The position numbers and the translations under genes are program-made. A stretch of 63,408 nucleotides of DNA from Clostridiales bacterium (GTDB lineage Bacteria; Bacillota; Clostridia; Christensenellales; Borkfalkiaceae), in NCBI GenBank assembly GCA_015069495.1, contig SVIN01000011.1:1-63408 (forward strand). The letters are read 5' to 3'. Positions within the stretch are counted from its first letter, which is position 1. The number at the start of each line of letters is the position of its first letter. Below the pieces are notes generated by a model. It saw only the letters and a list, made by a program, of their open reading frames with translations. It was not told the DNA's origin and did no database searches. Positions 1 through 7,702 of this stretch are shown here, piece by piece.

Positions 1-2623
1 TCGCAAGGTGCATACCGTAGCCAAACTCTGCATTATCTTCAAACAAGGAGTTTGCCCATGCCGGACCCTTGCCTTCGTGATTTTTACTATAAGGGCAAGT
101 CGGTGCCGAGCCACCATAGATGGATGAACATCCTGTCGCGTTGGCAATCAGCATATTTTCACCAAACAACTGTGTCAGCACCTTGATATAGGGTGTTTCC
201 CCGCACCCCGCGCAAGCGTAGGAGAATTCGAATAAAGGGGGATAAAATTGATTTCCCTTGACAGTGTTTCGCTTAAACGGCGTATTTACATGGGGTAAAG
301 TTTCTGCAAACTGCCAATTCTCCTCTTCCGCGTCAAATAACTCTAAAGCAGGGCGCATGACAAGCGCTTTCTCTTTTGCAGGGCAAGTTTCTGCGCACAC
401 ACCGCAGCCCATACAATGTCGCGGTACGATTTGTATGCGGAAACGCATATTGGGCATTCCTATGGCAGGGAGAGTCTCAAACGCCGTTGGCACTTCTTGG
501 TCAGTCAAAAAAGAGCGAATCGTAGCGTGCGGACAAACGAACGCACATTGATTGCACTGTATGCAATTTTTCGCTATCCATTTCGGCAGAGTTAAGGCAA
601 GACCCTTATCCTCGTATTGCGTGGTGGCGGTGGGGACAGTCCCATCTGCTTGGAATGCGGACACGGGCAATGCATCGCCTTTCAGCTGTAGAATCGGCTG
701 AATAAATTTTTCCGCATAATCGCTTTCACAATGGATAGGGGAGGGGGAATCAAACGTGTTTTTCCATTCAGCGGGGTAGGAAATTTCCTGCAATGCTTCG
801 CTTGTCTTATCGATGGCAAGATGGTTCATCTCGACCATGGTATCTCCTTTTTTAGAAAAACGACGAGAAATATCCTCTTTTAGATAGCGAACTGCCTCGG
901 TATAGGGGATGAGGTTTTCGTGTAAAATAAAAAACGCCGCCTGCATAATGGTGCTGGTTTTCCCTTTCAAACCAACTTCGCGCGCGATACTTGTGGCGTC
1001 AATGACGTAAAAACGCAATGCCTTTTCCGCGATGCTGTGTTTGACGTGTTCAGGTAAAAATTTATCCAAGGTGTCCAAGTCGGTGTGGGGACAATTCAAC
1101 AAGAAAACTCCGCCCGCTTTCACGTGACTCAACATGTCGTATCGAGTCAAATAGGACGGATTGTGGCAAGCAAGAAAATCCGCTTTATCAATCAAGTAGG
1201 GTGCATGAATGGGTGTTTTGCCAAACCGCAAATGGGAAATCGTAGCACCGCCCGACTTTTTTGAATCATAGACAAAATAACCTTGTGCGTGCAAATTGGC
1301 ATAGTTACCAAGGATACGGATACTGTTCTTGTTCGCGCCGACTGTTCCATCTGACCCTAAGCCATAAAAAAGACAGGAGGTACAATCATGCGTAAGTTGA
1401 AACTTCGTATCAATGGGTAACGAAGTGTGGGTGATATCATCTTCAATTCCCACCGTAAAATGATTTTTTGGGATAGGCGCGCGTAAGTTTTCAAAAACCG
1501 CGTGACACATGGCGGGGGTAAATTCTTTCGATGCTAATCCATACCGCCCGCCGACAGCGATGACGTCTTGCCTGTCAAACTCACGCAAGGCGGCGCATAC
1601 GTCCAAATACAGCGGTTCACCCAAGCATCCCGCCTCTTTCGTGCGATCGAGTATAGCGATTTTTTGGCAGGTTTTCGGTAAACAATTACAAAATTTTTCC
1701 CCGTCAAATGGTCTGTATAACCGTACGATAATCACCCCGACGTTTTCTCCGTTTTCATTCAATAGATCAACCGTTTCACGTGCGGTTTGCGCACTGCTTC
1801 CCATCAACACGATAACGCGAGTTGCGGTGCTTACTCCGTAATAATCAAAGACATGGTATGCCCGTTTGGTTAAAACGGCAACTTTGTCCATGATATTTTG
1901 TACTATATCTGGTGCAGATAAATACCGTTCGTTTGCCCGTTCTCGGTTTTGAAAATATACGTCACCGTTTTGCGTTGTTCCGCGTGCAGTCGGCGTATCG
2001 GGGGTTAAAGCGCGTGCGCGAAATTTCTCAATATCCGCAGAATCTACCAAACTTTTTATATGGTCGTAGGATATGGTTTCGATGGTGGAAAGTTCGTGCG
2101 AGGTGCGGAAACCATCAAAAAAATGTAAAAATGGAATGCTCGTTTTTAAAGTGGCAAGATGCGCAACCAACGCCAAGTCCATACATTCCTGTACGGATGA
2201 AGAGGCTATCATTGCAAAGCCCGTTTGCCGACATGCCATGACGTCTTGGTGGTCGCCGAAGATACTGAGGGCGTGCGTGGATAATGCCCGCGCGCTTACG
2301 TGGAAAACGCAGGGCAACAATTCTCCCGCAATTTTAAACATATTCGGTTGCATCAACAACAATCCTTGACTGCAGGTATAGGTGGTTGCTAAAGCGCCGC
2401 AAGTCAACGCACCGTGCAAAGCCCCTGCAACGCCGCTCTCCGATTGCATTTGTACCACTTTGGGGACTTGATTGAAGAGGTTTTCTTTATCGACAGCTTG
2501 CCATTCGTCGGCAAGTTCCGCCATTGGTGAGGATGGAGTGATAGGGTAAATGAGCATTAGCTCGGAAAACGCATAGGAAACGTAGCTCGCCGCTGTATTT
2601 CCGTCCATAATCTGTCTATTCAT
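1..2623 (-). CDS. nifJ: Pyruvate:ferredoxin (flavodoxin) oxidoreductase, partial
   Basis: Oxidises pyruvate to acetyl-CoA and CO2 with reduction of ferredoxin in the anaerobic cytoplasm. Reading the minus strand from the ATG at 2623 gives about 874 residues, open to the left window edge; the family is usually near 1,170-1,190 residues, so roughly 300 C-terminal residues lie outside. Seen: the N-terminal IYPITPSSPMAE motif near residue 25; a first ferredoxin-type CxxCxxCxxxC at C687-C697; a second at C737-C747; and the start of the thiamine-diphosphate domain with CAGCGETPY at C804-C807. The rest of the TPP site is beyond the edge. No clear ribosome site precedes the ATG, and an intrinsic terminator ends only about 18 nt upstream. 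Family assignment is secure; how the gene is expressed is open. Confidence 0.95.
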   Translation of the reverse strand, partial: MNRQIMDGNTAASYVSYAFSELMLIYPITPSSPMAELADEWQAVDKENLFNQVPKVVQMQSESGVAGALHGALTCGALATTYTCSQGLLLMQPNMFKIAGELLPCVFHVSARALSTHALSIFGDHQDVMACRQTGFAMIASSSVQECMDLALVAHLATLKTSIPFLHFFDGFRTSHELSTIETISYDHIKSLVDSADIEKFRARALTPDTPTARGTTQNGDVYFQNRERANERYLSAPDIVQNIMDKVAVLTKRAYHVFDYYGVSTATRVIVLMGSSAQTARETVDLLNENGENVGVIIVRLYRPFDGEKFCNCLPKTCQKIAILDRTKEAGCLGEPLYLDVCAALREFDRQDVIAVGGRYGLASKEFTPAMCHAVFENLRAPIPKNHFTVGIEDDITHTSLPIDTKFQLTHDCTSCLFYGLGSDGTVGANKNSIRILGNYANLHAQGYFVYDSKKSGGATISHLRFGKTPIHAPYLIDKADFLACHNPSYLTRYDMLSHVKAGGVFLLNCPHTDLDTLDKFLPEHVKHSIAEKALRFYVIDATSIAREVGLKGKTSTIMQAAFFILHENLIPYTEAVRYLKEDISRRFSKKGDTMVEMNHLAIDKTSEALQEISYPAEWKNTFDSPSPIHCESDYAEKFIQPILQLKGDALPVSAFQADGTVPTATTQYEDKGLALTLPKWIAKNCIQCNQCAFVCPHATIRSFLTDQEVPTAFETLPAIGMPNMRFRIQIVPRHCMGCGVCAETCPAKEKALVMRPALELFDAEEENWQFAETLPHVNTPFKRNTVKGNQFYPPLFEFSYACAGCGETPYIKVLTQLFGENMLIANATGCSSIYGGSAPTCPYSKNHEGKGPAWANSLFEDNAEFGYGMHLA

Positions 2624-2640
2624 AAACGCAGTATGGACAT

Positions 2641-2687
2641 TTTTGTAAAAAATAAAACACCGCCGAAAGCAAAAACTTTCGAGGGTG
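2641..2687 (-). terminator. Intrinsic terminator after the TSCPD gene
   Basis: A stem of 12 bp with two mismatches (core CGAAAG/CTTTCG, A-rich loop) spans 2658-2687 and is followed, on the minus strand, by a T-rich run down to 2641. It ends the TSCPD transcript and lies directly against the nifJ start. Confidence 0.8.
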
Positions 2688-2717
2688 TTGATAAATTCAA
2701 TGGGTATATGTGCGAGG

Positions 2718-2984
2718 TTACTGATTATTTTCCATCGCTTTTGCCGCTTTATATTCAGCAATTGCCTTGGACAATTGGTCGGGGCAAGAGGTGTTGCCTT
2801 TGCAACGAATCCCAGCCAACAATTTTTCAATTGCATCGATATCCTGACCTTCTACAAGGCGTGCAATTCCTTGCAAGTTGCCGCCGCAACCACCGATAAA
2901 ACGAACGTCGTGCATCTTGTTATCTGCATCTACGTTGAAAAGAATTTGTCTGGAGCAAGTACCTTTTGTCGAATAAGTAAACAT
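2718..2984 (-). CDS. TSCPD domain protein (TIGR03905 type)
   Basis: An 88-residue protein carrying the GGCGGN motif at residues 31-36 and TSCPD at 65-69, the signatures of the small TSCPD family common in anaerobic Firmicutes. Its function is not established; related TSCPD domains occur at the end of some vitamin B12-dependent ribonucleotide reductases, and the conserved cysteines suggest metal or redox chemistry. The start is fixed by an AAGGAAGG ribosome site. It follows the DUF4364 gene by 36 nt on the same strand and is closed by the terminator at 2641-2687. Confidence 0.85.
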   Translation of the reverse strand: MFTYSTKGTCSRQILFNVDADNKMHDVRFIGGCGGNLQGIARLVEGQDIDAIEKLLAGIRCKGNTSCPDQLSKAIAEYKAAKAMENNQ

Positions 2985-3020
2985 AATAAAAACCTTCCTT
3001 ATAAGTAATATTTCCGCTTG

Positions 3021-3548
3021 TTAATCTACAAGCGTTTCATAGATAGCCGAATACAAATCGGACGCTTTACATTCCCAATTCTTGTAAATACGCTGAGCGG
3101 TTTTCTTGTCGGGTACGACAAACTTCAACTCTAACATGGGTTGTACAGGGGCGAGAATTTTCAAATATACGGTATAGGTACCATCTGCGTTTTGAAAATA
3201 ATCCGACTTACATTCTTGGCGATTTCTTAATTTTCCGCTGTTGTTTTTGACGAACGCAGTGATTTCATCTCGGATGCTTTTAGGGATTTGAATGTAGAAG
3301 CTGTTCAGGCTTTCTCTGCCTTCACCCGTGATGACGAAAAGGGGTTCTTCCTCGGAGGAAGAAATACGGCAAATGAACCCGTCGTCAAGCAGACGGGGGA
3401 GAAGTTCTTTACAGTCCATATAATTCAACCAGTTGTTGACAGAGGAACACATATCTAAAACAGTGTGTTCGGACAATGCTGTTTCCATCTTATCGAAGAC
3501 AAACAGCACGATTAACTTGTTGACGGACGTTTCTCCTTGGATTTGCAT
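3021..3548 (-). CDS. DUF4364 family protein
   Basis: A 175-residue cytoplasmic protein that resembles the DUF4364 family of Clostridia (N-terminal segment with a winged-helix-like pattern, KLIVLFVFDKMETALSEHTV, then an alpha/beta C-terminal half). Its role is unknown; a transcription-factor-like fold is often suggested. I take the ATG at 3548, which has AAGAGG six nt upstream, rather than the TTG two codons earlier that abuts the ribosome site. First gene of a minus-strand unit with the TSCPD gene, driven by the promoter at 3598-3626. Confidence 0.75.
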   Translation of the reverse strand: MQIQGETSVNKLIVLFVFDKMETALSEHTVLDMCSSVNNWLNYMDCKELLPRLLDDGFICRISSSEEEPLFVITGEGRESLNSFYIQIPKSIRDEITAFVKNNSGKLRNRQECKSDYFQNADGTYTVYLKILAPVQPMLELKFVVPDKKTAQRIYKNWECKASDLYSAIYETLVD

Positions 3549-3597
3549 ACGCAACCTCTTCTTAGGTTCTCTAAACTAAAACGATATAGGTTTTACT

Positions 3598-3626
3598 ATT
3601 ATACATAAAAATCTTATAAAAATCAA
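3598..3626 (-). promoter_or_regulatory. Sigma-A promoter for the DUF4364-TSCPD unit
   Basis: On the minus strand: TTGATT, 17 nt, TATAAT. It diverges from the Nudix promoter; the two -35 boxes are about 18 nt apart. Confidence 0.7.
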
Positions 3627-3644
3627 GACTTTTGCAAAAATTTA

Positions 3645-3674
3645 TTGCTATTTTCTATTTTTTTGTGATATAAT
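3645..3674 (+). promoter_or_regulatory. Sigma-A promoter for the Nudix gene
   Basis: TTGCTA at 3645-3650, 18-nt spacer, perfect TATAAT at 3669-3674, about 50 nt before the chosen start codon. Confidence 0.7.
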
Positions 3675-3728
3675 GATAAAAAAGAGAAGGATTGTTGTGG
3701 ATATTGCCCACAAATGGTGAAGGAAAGC

Positions 3729-4262
3729 ATGGATTATATCGAGAAGACAGTCAAAAAGAATTATATTTATCAAGGCAAAATTCTCACCTTGCGTTGCGAT
3801 GACGCATTGTTACCCGATGGTCAGCCCTGCAAGCGGGAGATTATTGAACACAGCGGCGGTGCGTGTGTATTGTATGTGGAAGACGGTAAAGTTCTGCTCG
3901 TCCGCCAATATCGCTACGCATACGGGGAAAGTATTTACGAAATCCCCGCGGGTAAATTGGATAAAGGGGAAGACCCTATTCTTGCCGCCGCGCGTGAATT
4001 AGAGGAAGAAGCGGGGGTGAAAGCAGGACGGCTTGAACTCTTGTTTGTCAATTATCCAACGCCTGGTTACACCAATGAGAAAATTTATATTTATCGTGCC
4101 TACGATGGGCAAAAAGTCGCGGCACACTTGGATGAGGATGAGTTTTTAGACGTAGAATATATCCCCTTAGAACAAGTCAAACAGATGTTGAAAAACGGTG
4201 AAATTTGCGATGGAAAAACCATCATTGCCCTGCAAGCTTATTTCCTTTCGGAAAAGGAATAA
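3729..4262 (+). CDS. Nudix hydrolase, ADP-ribose pyrophosphatase type
   Basis: A 177-residue enzyme that probably hydrolyses ADP-ribose to AMP and ribose 5-phosphate (NudF/YqkG group). The Nudix box is complete from G75 to G96: G-x5-E81-x7-R89E90-x2-E93E94-x-G96. The short central strand VLLVRQYRYA and the proline-rich PTPGYTNE segment after the box are typical of the ADP-ribose subgroup. A longer reading from the ATG at 3714 exists, but GAAGGA sits four nt before the ATG at 3729, so I use the latter. It has its own promoter and appears monocistronic. The exact substrate is inferred from the subgroup. Confidence 0.88.
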   Translation: MDYIEKTVKKNYIYQGKILTLRCDDALLPDGQPCKREIIEHSGGACVLYVEDGKVLLVRQYRYAYGESIYEIPAGKLDKGEDPILAAARELEEEAGVKAGRLELLFVNYPTPGYTNEKIYIYRAYDGQKVAAHLDEDEFLDVEYIPLEQVKQMLKNGEICDGKTIIALQAYFLSEKE

Positions 4263-4279
4263 TTTTTACATAGATAGGG

Positions 4280-4296
4280 GGCATGTACGCGTTGAA
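4280..4296 (+). repeat. 17-nt repeat, copy 1 (with MYALK mini-ORF)
   Basis: GGCATGTACGCGTTGAA lies 18 nt after the Nudix stop codon and recurs exactly at 6298-6314 after coaX. A purine-rich AGGGGG precedes its ATG, which opens a five-codon frame ending at TGA just before the hairpin at 4304. Confidence 0.5.
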
Positions 4297-4303
4297 ATGA
4301 AAA

Positions 4304-4329
4304 ACCGAGGCCGAATCATCGACCTCGGT
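4304..4329. terminator. Hairpin terminator between convergent genes
   Basis: Arms 4304-4314 and 4319-4329 (ACCGAGG/CCTCGGT core, one mismatch, ATCA loop). The T-rich side is on the minus strand (TTTTCATTTC), so it mainly ends the cysteine-rich small gene; on the plus strand it follows the Nudix gene without a T run. Confidence 0.65.
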
Positions 4330-4380
4330 TCCGTTTATACAGCCGTTAAGGAAAAGGAGAAAAGATGAAAAAGAGCAAAC

Positions 4381-4587
4381 TCAACGGCAGCAACAACCGC
4401 AACTGCAAGGAGGGGTAAGCAACGCGGAGAGCGTTCCGTTTTTGTAAAGGCAGAACAATAAAGCAATGACGATGGGCAGGCCGCAACCGTTAAAAATACC
4501 CGAGCAGAATGCGCCGTCTTTCGAACCGAGGACAAGCAAAGCGATAAGGATCCAAAGGGTTACGTTACCCTGTGAGCAACAATTCAT
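4381..4587 (-). CDS. 68-residue cysteine-rich small membrane protein
   Basis: I do not recognise a named family. The protein begins MNCCSQG, has two hydrophobic stretches (about residues 10-21 and 34-48) separated by a short loop with two cysteines, and ends in the cluster PPCSCGCCCR, for 10 cysteines in 68 residues. It is supported as a gene by a perfect AGGAGG five nt before the ATG and by a terminator placed 50 nt after the stop in the right orientation. A metal-binding or disulfide-linked envelope or spore-surface protein is a guess. It shares the Gly-Cys character of the larger protein at 37773-38267. A convincing promoter was not found (a lone TATAAT on minus at 4679-4684). Confidence 0.65.
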   Translation of the reverse strand: MNCCSQGNVTLWILIALLVLGSKDGAFCSGIFNGCGLPIVIALLFCLYKNGTLSALLTPPCSCGCCCR

Positions 4588-4924
4588 AGAAACCTCCTGT
4601 GTCTTGCCGCAGGACGTATGTATTTTGGAAATTGCTACCGCCGCGTGAACGGCAGAGCTCCTGCGGTTTTGTCTTTCTATTATATATTATTCTATCTTTT
4701 CGTATTGTGTGTATGAAAAAAAAGGGGAATCCGTGAAAAAAAGCAGGTTTTCTACATTTTTTTGCTTTTATTTTGTTGCTTAAAATAAAAAAAAGCGGTA
4801 TAATGGTATTATCTTGAAGTGTACCTTGGCAAATACGCAGACGCGGTTTGACCGTAAAGAGGCATGCGGAAAGAAATACATATTTTTTTCTACGGGTATC
4901 CTTGTGAACTCGATGGAGGTTTTT
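4588..4924. other. Intergenic region between divergent genes
   Basis: A 337-nt AT-rich spacer. It holds the plus-strand promoter at 4776-4804 and a 120-nt untranslated leader for the ECF gene; on minus, only a possible -10 at 4679-4684 for the small cysteine-rich gene. I see no riboswitch that I can name in the leader. Confidence 0.6.
4776..4804 (+). promoter_or_regulatory. Sigma-A promoter for ECF gene-coaX-hom
   Basis: TTGCTT at 4776-4781, 17-nt spacer, TATAAT at 4799-4804, followed by a 120-nt leader. Confidence 0.7.
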
Positions 4925-5506
4925 ATGAAGCGCAACGTTTCGCATACGGTTGCATTTATTGGTGTTATGACCGCATTGATGGCGGTCGTGTTGACTTTGG
5001 AAACTTATGTTTTCATTTACTTTATCAAGCCGTCCCCGGCGTTTTTGTCCATACCTTTGTTTATTTCGTTAAGCATGTATGCGGATTGGAAACGCAGTTT
5101 TATCGGCGGTACAATTTTCGGGTGTTGTTCCTTTCTCCTTTCCTTTGTGGTGGGGTATGAAGTTTTTTACAATCCTTTGATATCGATATTACCGCGTACT
5201 TTGGCGGGCGTTGCAGGGTATTTTATTTTGCATGGCTTGATGGTTGTAAGTAAAGGTAAAAATAAAGATATTATGCGTGCGATTGCCGCTGGCGTTACCG
5301 TATTGCTCCACACGATACTCGTGTTGGGGTTTATGGAAATTTTCTATGCAGGCGGCGCGTTTATGGATACCGTTTGGGGTGTTATCATCGGTGTGAATTT
5401 CCTGTCGGAATTAGCGTGCGCGATTCTGCTTTCTCCCGTACTCATTCGCGTGATGAAAAAATATACGAAAACCCCTGAGATTCTTCCGTTAAAAGGTAAG
5501 GTATAA
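4925..5506 (+). CDS. ECF transporter S component, probably for pantothenate
   Basis: A 193-residue integral membrane protein with about five to six helices and the look of energy-coupling-factor substrate-binding subunits (N-terminal helix, then SPAFLSIPLFIS and repeated small-residue helices). The start ATG at 4925 has TGGAGG five nt upstream; an upstream extension to 4814 lacks support. Such S components work with a shared EcfA/A'/T module encoded elsewhere. Only 3 nt separate it from coaX, so uptake of pantothenate is the natural inference from context; the sequence alone does not prove the substrate. Confidence 0.75.
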   Translation: MKRNVSHTVAFIGVMTALMAVVLTLETYVFIYFIKPSPAFLSIPLFISLSMYADWKRSFIGGTIFGCCSFLLSFVVGYEVFYNPLISILPRTLAGVAGYFILHGLMVVSKGKNKDIMRAIAAGVTVLLHTILVLGFMEIFYAGGAFMDTVWGVIIGVNFLSELACAILLSPVLIRVMKKYTKTPEILPLKGKV

Positions 5507-5509
5507 AAT

Positions 5510-6283
5510 ATGATTATTTGTATTGACGTTGGTAATACCAATATTAAATATGCAATTTTCGATAAAGACGAACTCCGTTTTTCCTTCCGTGTTGCAACCG
5601 ATTTAAAAAAGACTTCGGATGAATACGGCGCGCAATTGACGGGGATGCTTTCTGCCAATGGCGTTAAAGTGCAGGAAATTGAGGGCGGCATCATTTCTTC
5701 CGTAGTGCCTTCGTTGGATTACACGGTAGATAAAATGTGCGATTTGTATTTGCATATTACCCCTTTGCATATCGCTCCAGGGTTAAAGAGCGGTTTGAAT
5801 ATTCGTTGCGACGATGCGCGTGAAGTAGGCGCGGATCGTATCGTGAACTGCGTATCCGCCATTGTGGGGTATGGTGACGGTAATCCTATGATTGTTATTG
5901 ACTTTGGTACGGCGACGACCTTCAACATCATCAATGCGAACAATGAATTTATCGGCGGTGTCATTTCACCTGGCATCAAGGGTTCGCTTGATTCCCTTGT
6001 CAATGGCACGGCAAAATTGCCTCGCGTAGAAATCGAGGCTCCGGCAAGCGTTATTGCGAAAAATACCGTGACCAATATGCAGGCGGGGATTGTCTTTGGC
6101 TTTGCGGGATTGGTAGAATATATCGTAAAGCGCATTAAGAAAGAATTAAAGTGCCCCAACGTAAAGACGATTGCAACGGGCGGTTTCAGCAACGTCATTT
6201 CCAAGGAAATCGAATGCATCGACGTTGTGGATAAACTATTGACCTTAAAGGGGTTAAAGTACCTGTATGATTTGAACTCGTAA
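5510..6283 (+). CDS. coaX: Type III pantothenate kinase
   Basis: A 257-residue kinase for the first step of coenzyme A synthesis, phosphorylating pantothenate. The ASKHA-fold marks are present: DVGNTNIKYAIFD at the N-terminus, GADRIVN near residue 105 and DFGTATTFN near 128. Length is typical for CoaX. AAGGTAAGGT precedes the ATG. It follows the ECF S component by 3 nt, forming an uptake-and-activation pair. The next gene, hom, lies 70 nt downstream with a short coupled frame in between. Confidence 0.93.
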   Translation: MIICIDVGNTNIKYAIFDKDELRFSFRVATDLKKTSDEYGAQLTGMLSANGVKVQEIEGGIISSVVPSLDYTVDKMCDLYLHITPLHIAPGLKSGLNIRCDDAREVGADRIVNCVSAIVGYGDGNPMIVIDFGTATTFNIINANNEFIGGVISPGIKGSLDSLVNGTAKLPRVEIEAPASVIAKNTVTNMQAGIVFGFAGLVEYIVKRIKKELKCPNVKTIATGGFSNVISKEIECIDVVDKLLTLKGLKYLYDLNS

Positions 6284-6297
6284 TGCAAAACGAGGTA

Positions 6298-6314
6298 GGC
6301 ATGTACGCGTTGAA
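6298..6314 (+). repeat. 17-nt repeat, copy 2
   Basis: Exact second copy of the 17-nt motif at 4280-4296, here 14 nt after the coaX stop. Its ATG at 6301 opens the short frame described next. Confidence 0.5.
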
Positions 6315-6357
6315 CGCGAAAAATAGGAAACGAGCTGATAGGAGGCTATGGATATGA
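6301..6357 (+). CDS. Possible 18-codon upstream ORF coupled to hom
   Basis: ATG at 6301, preceded by GAGGTAGG, reads MYALNAKNRKRADRRLWI and ends in TGA at 6355-6357, overlapping the ATG of hom as ATGA. The arrangement would couple translation. There is no run of threonine, methionine or isoleucine codons, so it is not a classical attenuation leader. It may be chance; the shared 17-mer at its start is the main reason to list it. Confidence 0.35.
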   Translation: MYALNAKNRKRADRRLWI

Positions 6358-7643
6358 AAAAGAGAGTGGGCGTTGCCATTTTAGGCTTAGGCGTTGTTGG
6401 CGGAGGTACGTACAAGACGTTGGTAAGCCATAGGGATTTTTACTTAAAAACGCAAAACGTAGATATCGTTGTAGAAAGTGTTTTGGATAAAAACAGAGAA
6501 AGATTGCAAGAACTTGGCGTGCCTGAAGAATGCATTGCAAACAGCATTGCCGAAGTTGTTACCAACCCTGCCATTGATATTGTTATCGAAACGATTGGCG
6601 GTGTAGGTATCGCGAAAGAGTTTGTCATGGCGGCGTTAAAAGAAGGGAAATCCGTCGTAACTGCGAACAAGGAAATGATTAGCAAATGCTCGCACGAATT
6701 AGAACGTATCGCGAAGCGCAATTGTTGCGGGTTATATTATGAAGCAAGCTGCGTCGGCGGCGTGCCGATTATCCGTACCTTGTTGGACGGCGTACAAGCA
6801 AACCATATCACGGAAATGATGGGGATTGTCAATGGTACGACCAACTATATTTTGACCAAAATGGCGCAGGAAGGTAAGGATTACGCAGAAGCATTGAAAG
6901 AAGCGCAATCGCTTGGCTATGCCGAATTTGACCCTACCAACGACGTGGAAGGGTTTGACTCGACGTATAAGCTTTCCATTCTTTCCTCCATGGCGTTTCA
7001 TACCAAAGTGCCTTATACCAAAGTATCCCGCGAGGGGATTTCGACCATCAGTGCGCAGGATATCGCAAACGGACAAGACCTTGGTTATACCATGAAATTG
7101 CTTGCCATTGCAAAAAATTCAGAGGCGGGTGTGGAAGTTCGCGTGCATCCTACGTTTATTCCGTCCGAACACCCCCTTGCAGGTGTAAACGACGCATACA
7201 ATGCGGTATATCTCCGCGGTGACGCTTTGGATGATATCATGTTGTATGGTAAAGGCGCGGGTGCGTTCCCGACGGCGAGCGCGGTGGTCAGCGACGTTAT
7301 TTACGCGGCAACTCATTCTGAAATTAAATATTCTACATATAAAAATACGGCGGCAGCGGAAGGCGACGTGAAGTTTATTTCCAATTTCTCCAGCGCGTAT
7401 TACATGCGTTTGTTCGTAGAGGATAAAACGGGTGTGCTTGCAAAAATTTGCGGTATCTTCAGCAAGTTCGGTATTTCCATTGTGAAAATTATGCAAAAGG
7501 GAAATACGCGTAATGAAAACGGCAGATTGCCCGTCATTATTATTACCCATAAGACGAATGAAAACAGCGTGAAAAACGCAACGGCAAAAATCAACGCGTC
7601 GGGTTTGGGGACTGTGGAAGCGGTTATCCGTGTAGAAGCGTAA
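6354..7643 (+). CDS. hom: Homoserine dehydrogenase
   Basis: A 429-residue NAD(P)-dependent enzyme reducing aspartate semialdehyde to homoserine, on the way to threonine and methionine. The Rossmann motif GLGVVGGG starts at residue 11, GIVNGTTNYILTKM marks the catalytic family signature, and a C-terminal ACT domain (from about VEDKTGVLAKICGIFSKFGIS) should give feedback control, usually by threonine. I use the ATG at 6354, eight nt from AGGAGG, not the one at 6348, which is only two nt away. No aspartokinase, thrB or thrC is adjacent. A terminator closes the unit at 7657. Confidence 0.95.
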   Translation: MKKRVGVAILGLGVVGGGTYKTLVSHRDFYLKTQNVDIVVESVLDKNRERLQELGVPEECIANSIAEVVTNPAIDIVIETIGGVGIAKEFVMAALKEGKSVVTANKEMISKCSHELERIAKRNCCGLYYEASCVGGVPIIRTLLDGVQANHITEMMGIVNGTTNYILTKMAQEGKDYAEALKEAQSLGYAEFDPTNDVEGFDSTYKLSILSSMAFHTKVPYTKVSREGISTISAQDIANGQDLGYTMKLLAIAKNSEAGVEVRVHPTFIPSEHPLAGVNDAYNAVYLRGDALDDIMLYGKGAGAFPTASAVVSDVIYAATHSEIKYSTYKNTAAAEGDVKFISNFSSAYYMRLFVEDKTGVLAKICGIFSKFGISIVKIMQKGNTRNENGRLPVIIITHKTNENSVKNATAKINASGLGTVEAVIRVEA

Positions 7644-7656
7644 ACCAAGTGGCTTT

Positions 7657-7684
7657 CGGGGCGTGTTCTTACGCCCCGTTTTTT
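7657..7684 (+). terminator. Intrinsic terminator after hom
   Basis: Perfect 8-bp stem CGGGGCGT/ACGCCCCG (7657-7664, 7671-7678) followed by six T. It ends only 19 nt before the next start codon. Confidence 0.88.
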
Positions 7685-7702
7685 CATCGGGGAGGGAAAT
7701 AT

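Noticed and set aside
258-2369. Several 90-110 codon plus-strand frames in the first 2.4 kb
   Set aside because: All lie antisense to nifJ, which has unambiguous motifs over the whole stretch.
4805-4924. Riboswitch in the leader of the ECF gene
   Set aside because: No consensus of a vitamin riboswitch seen; nothing paired strongly.
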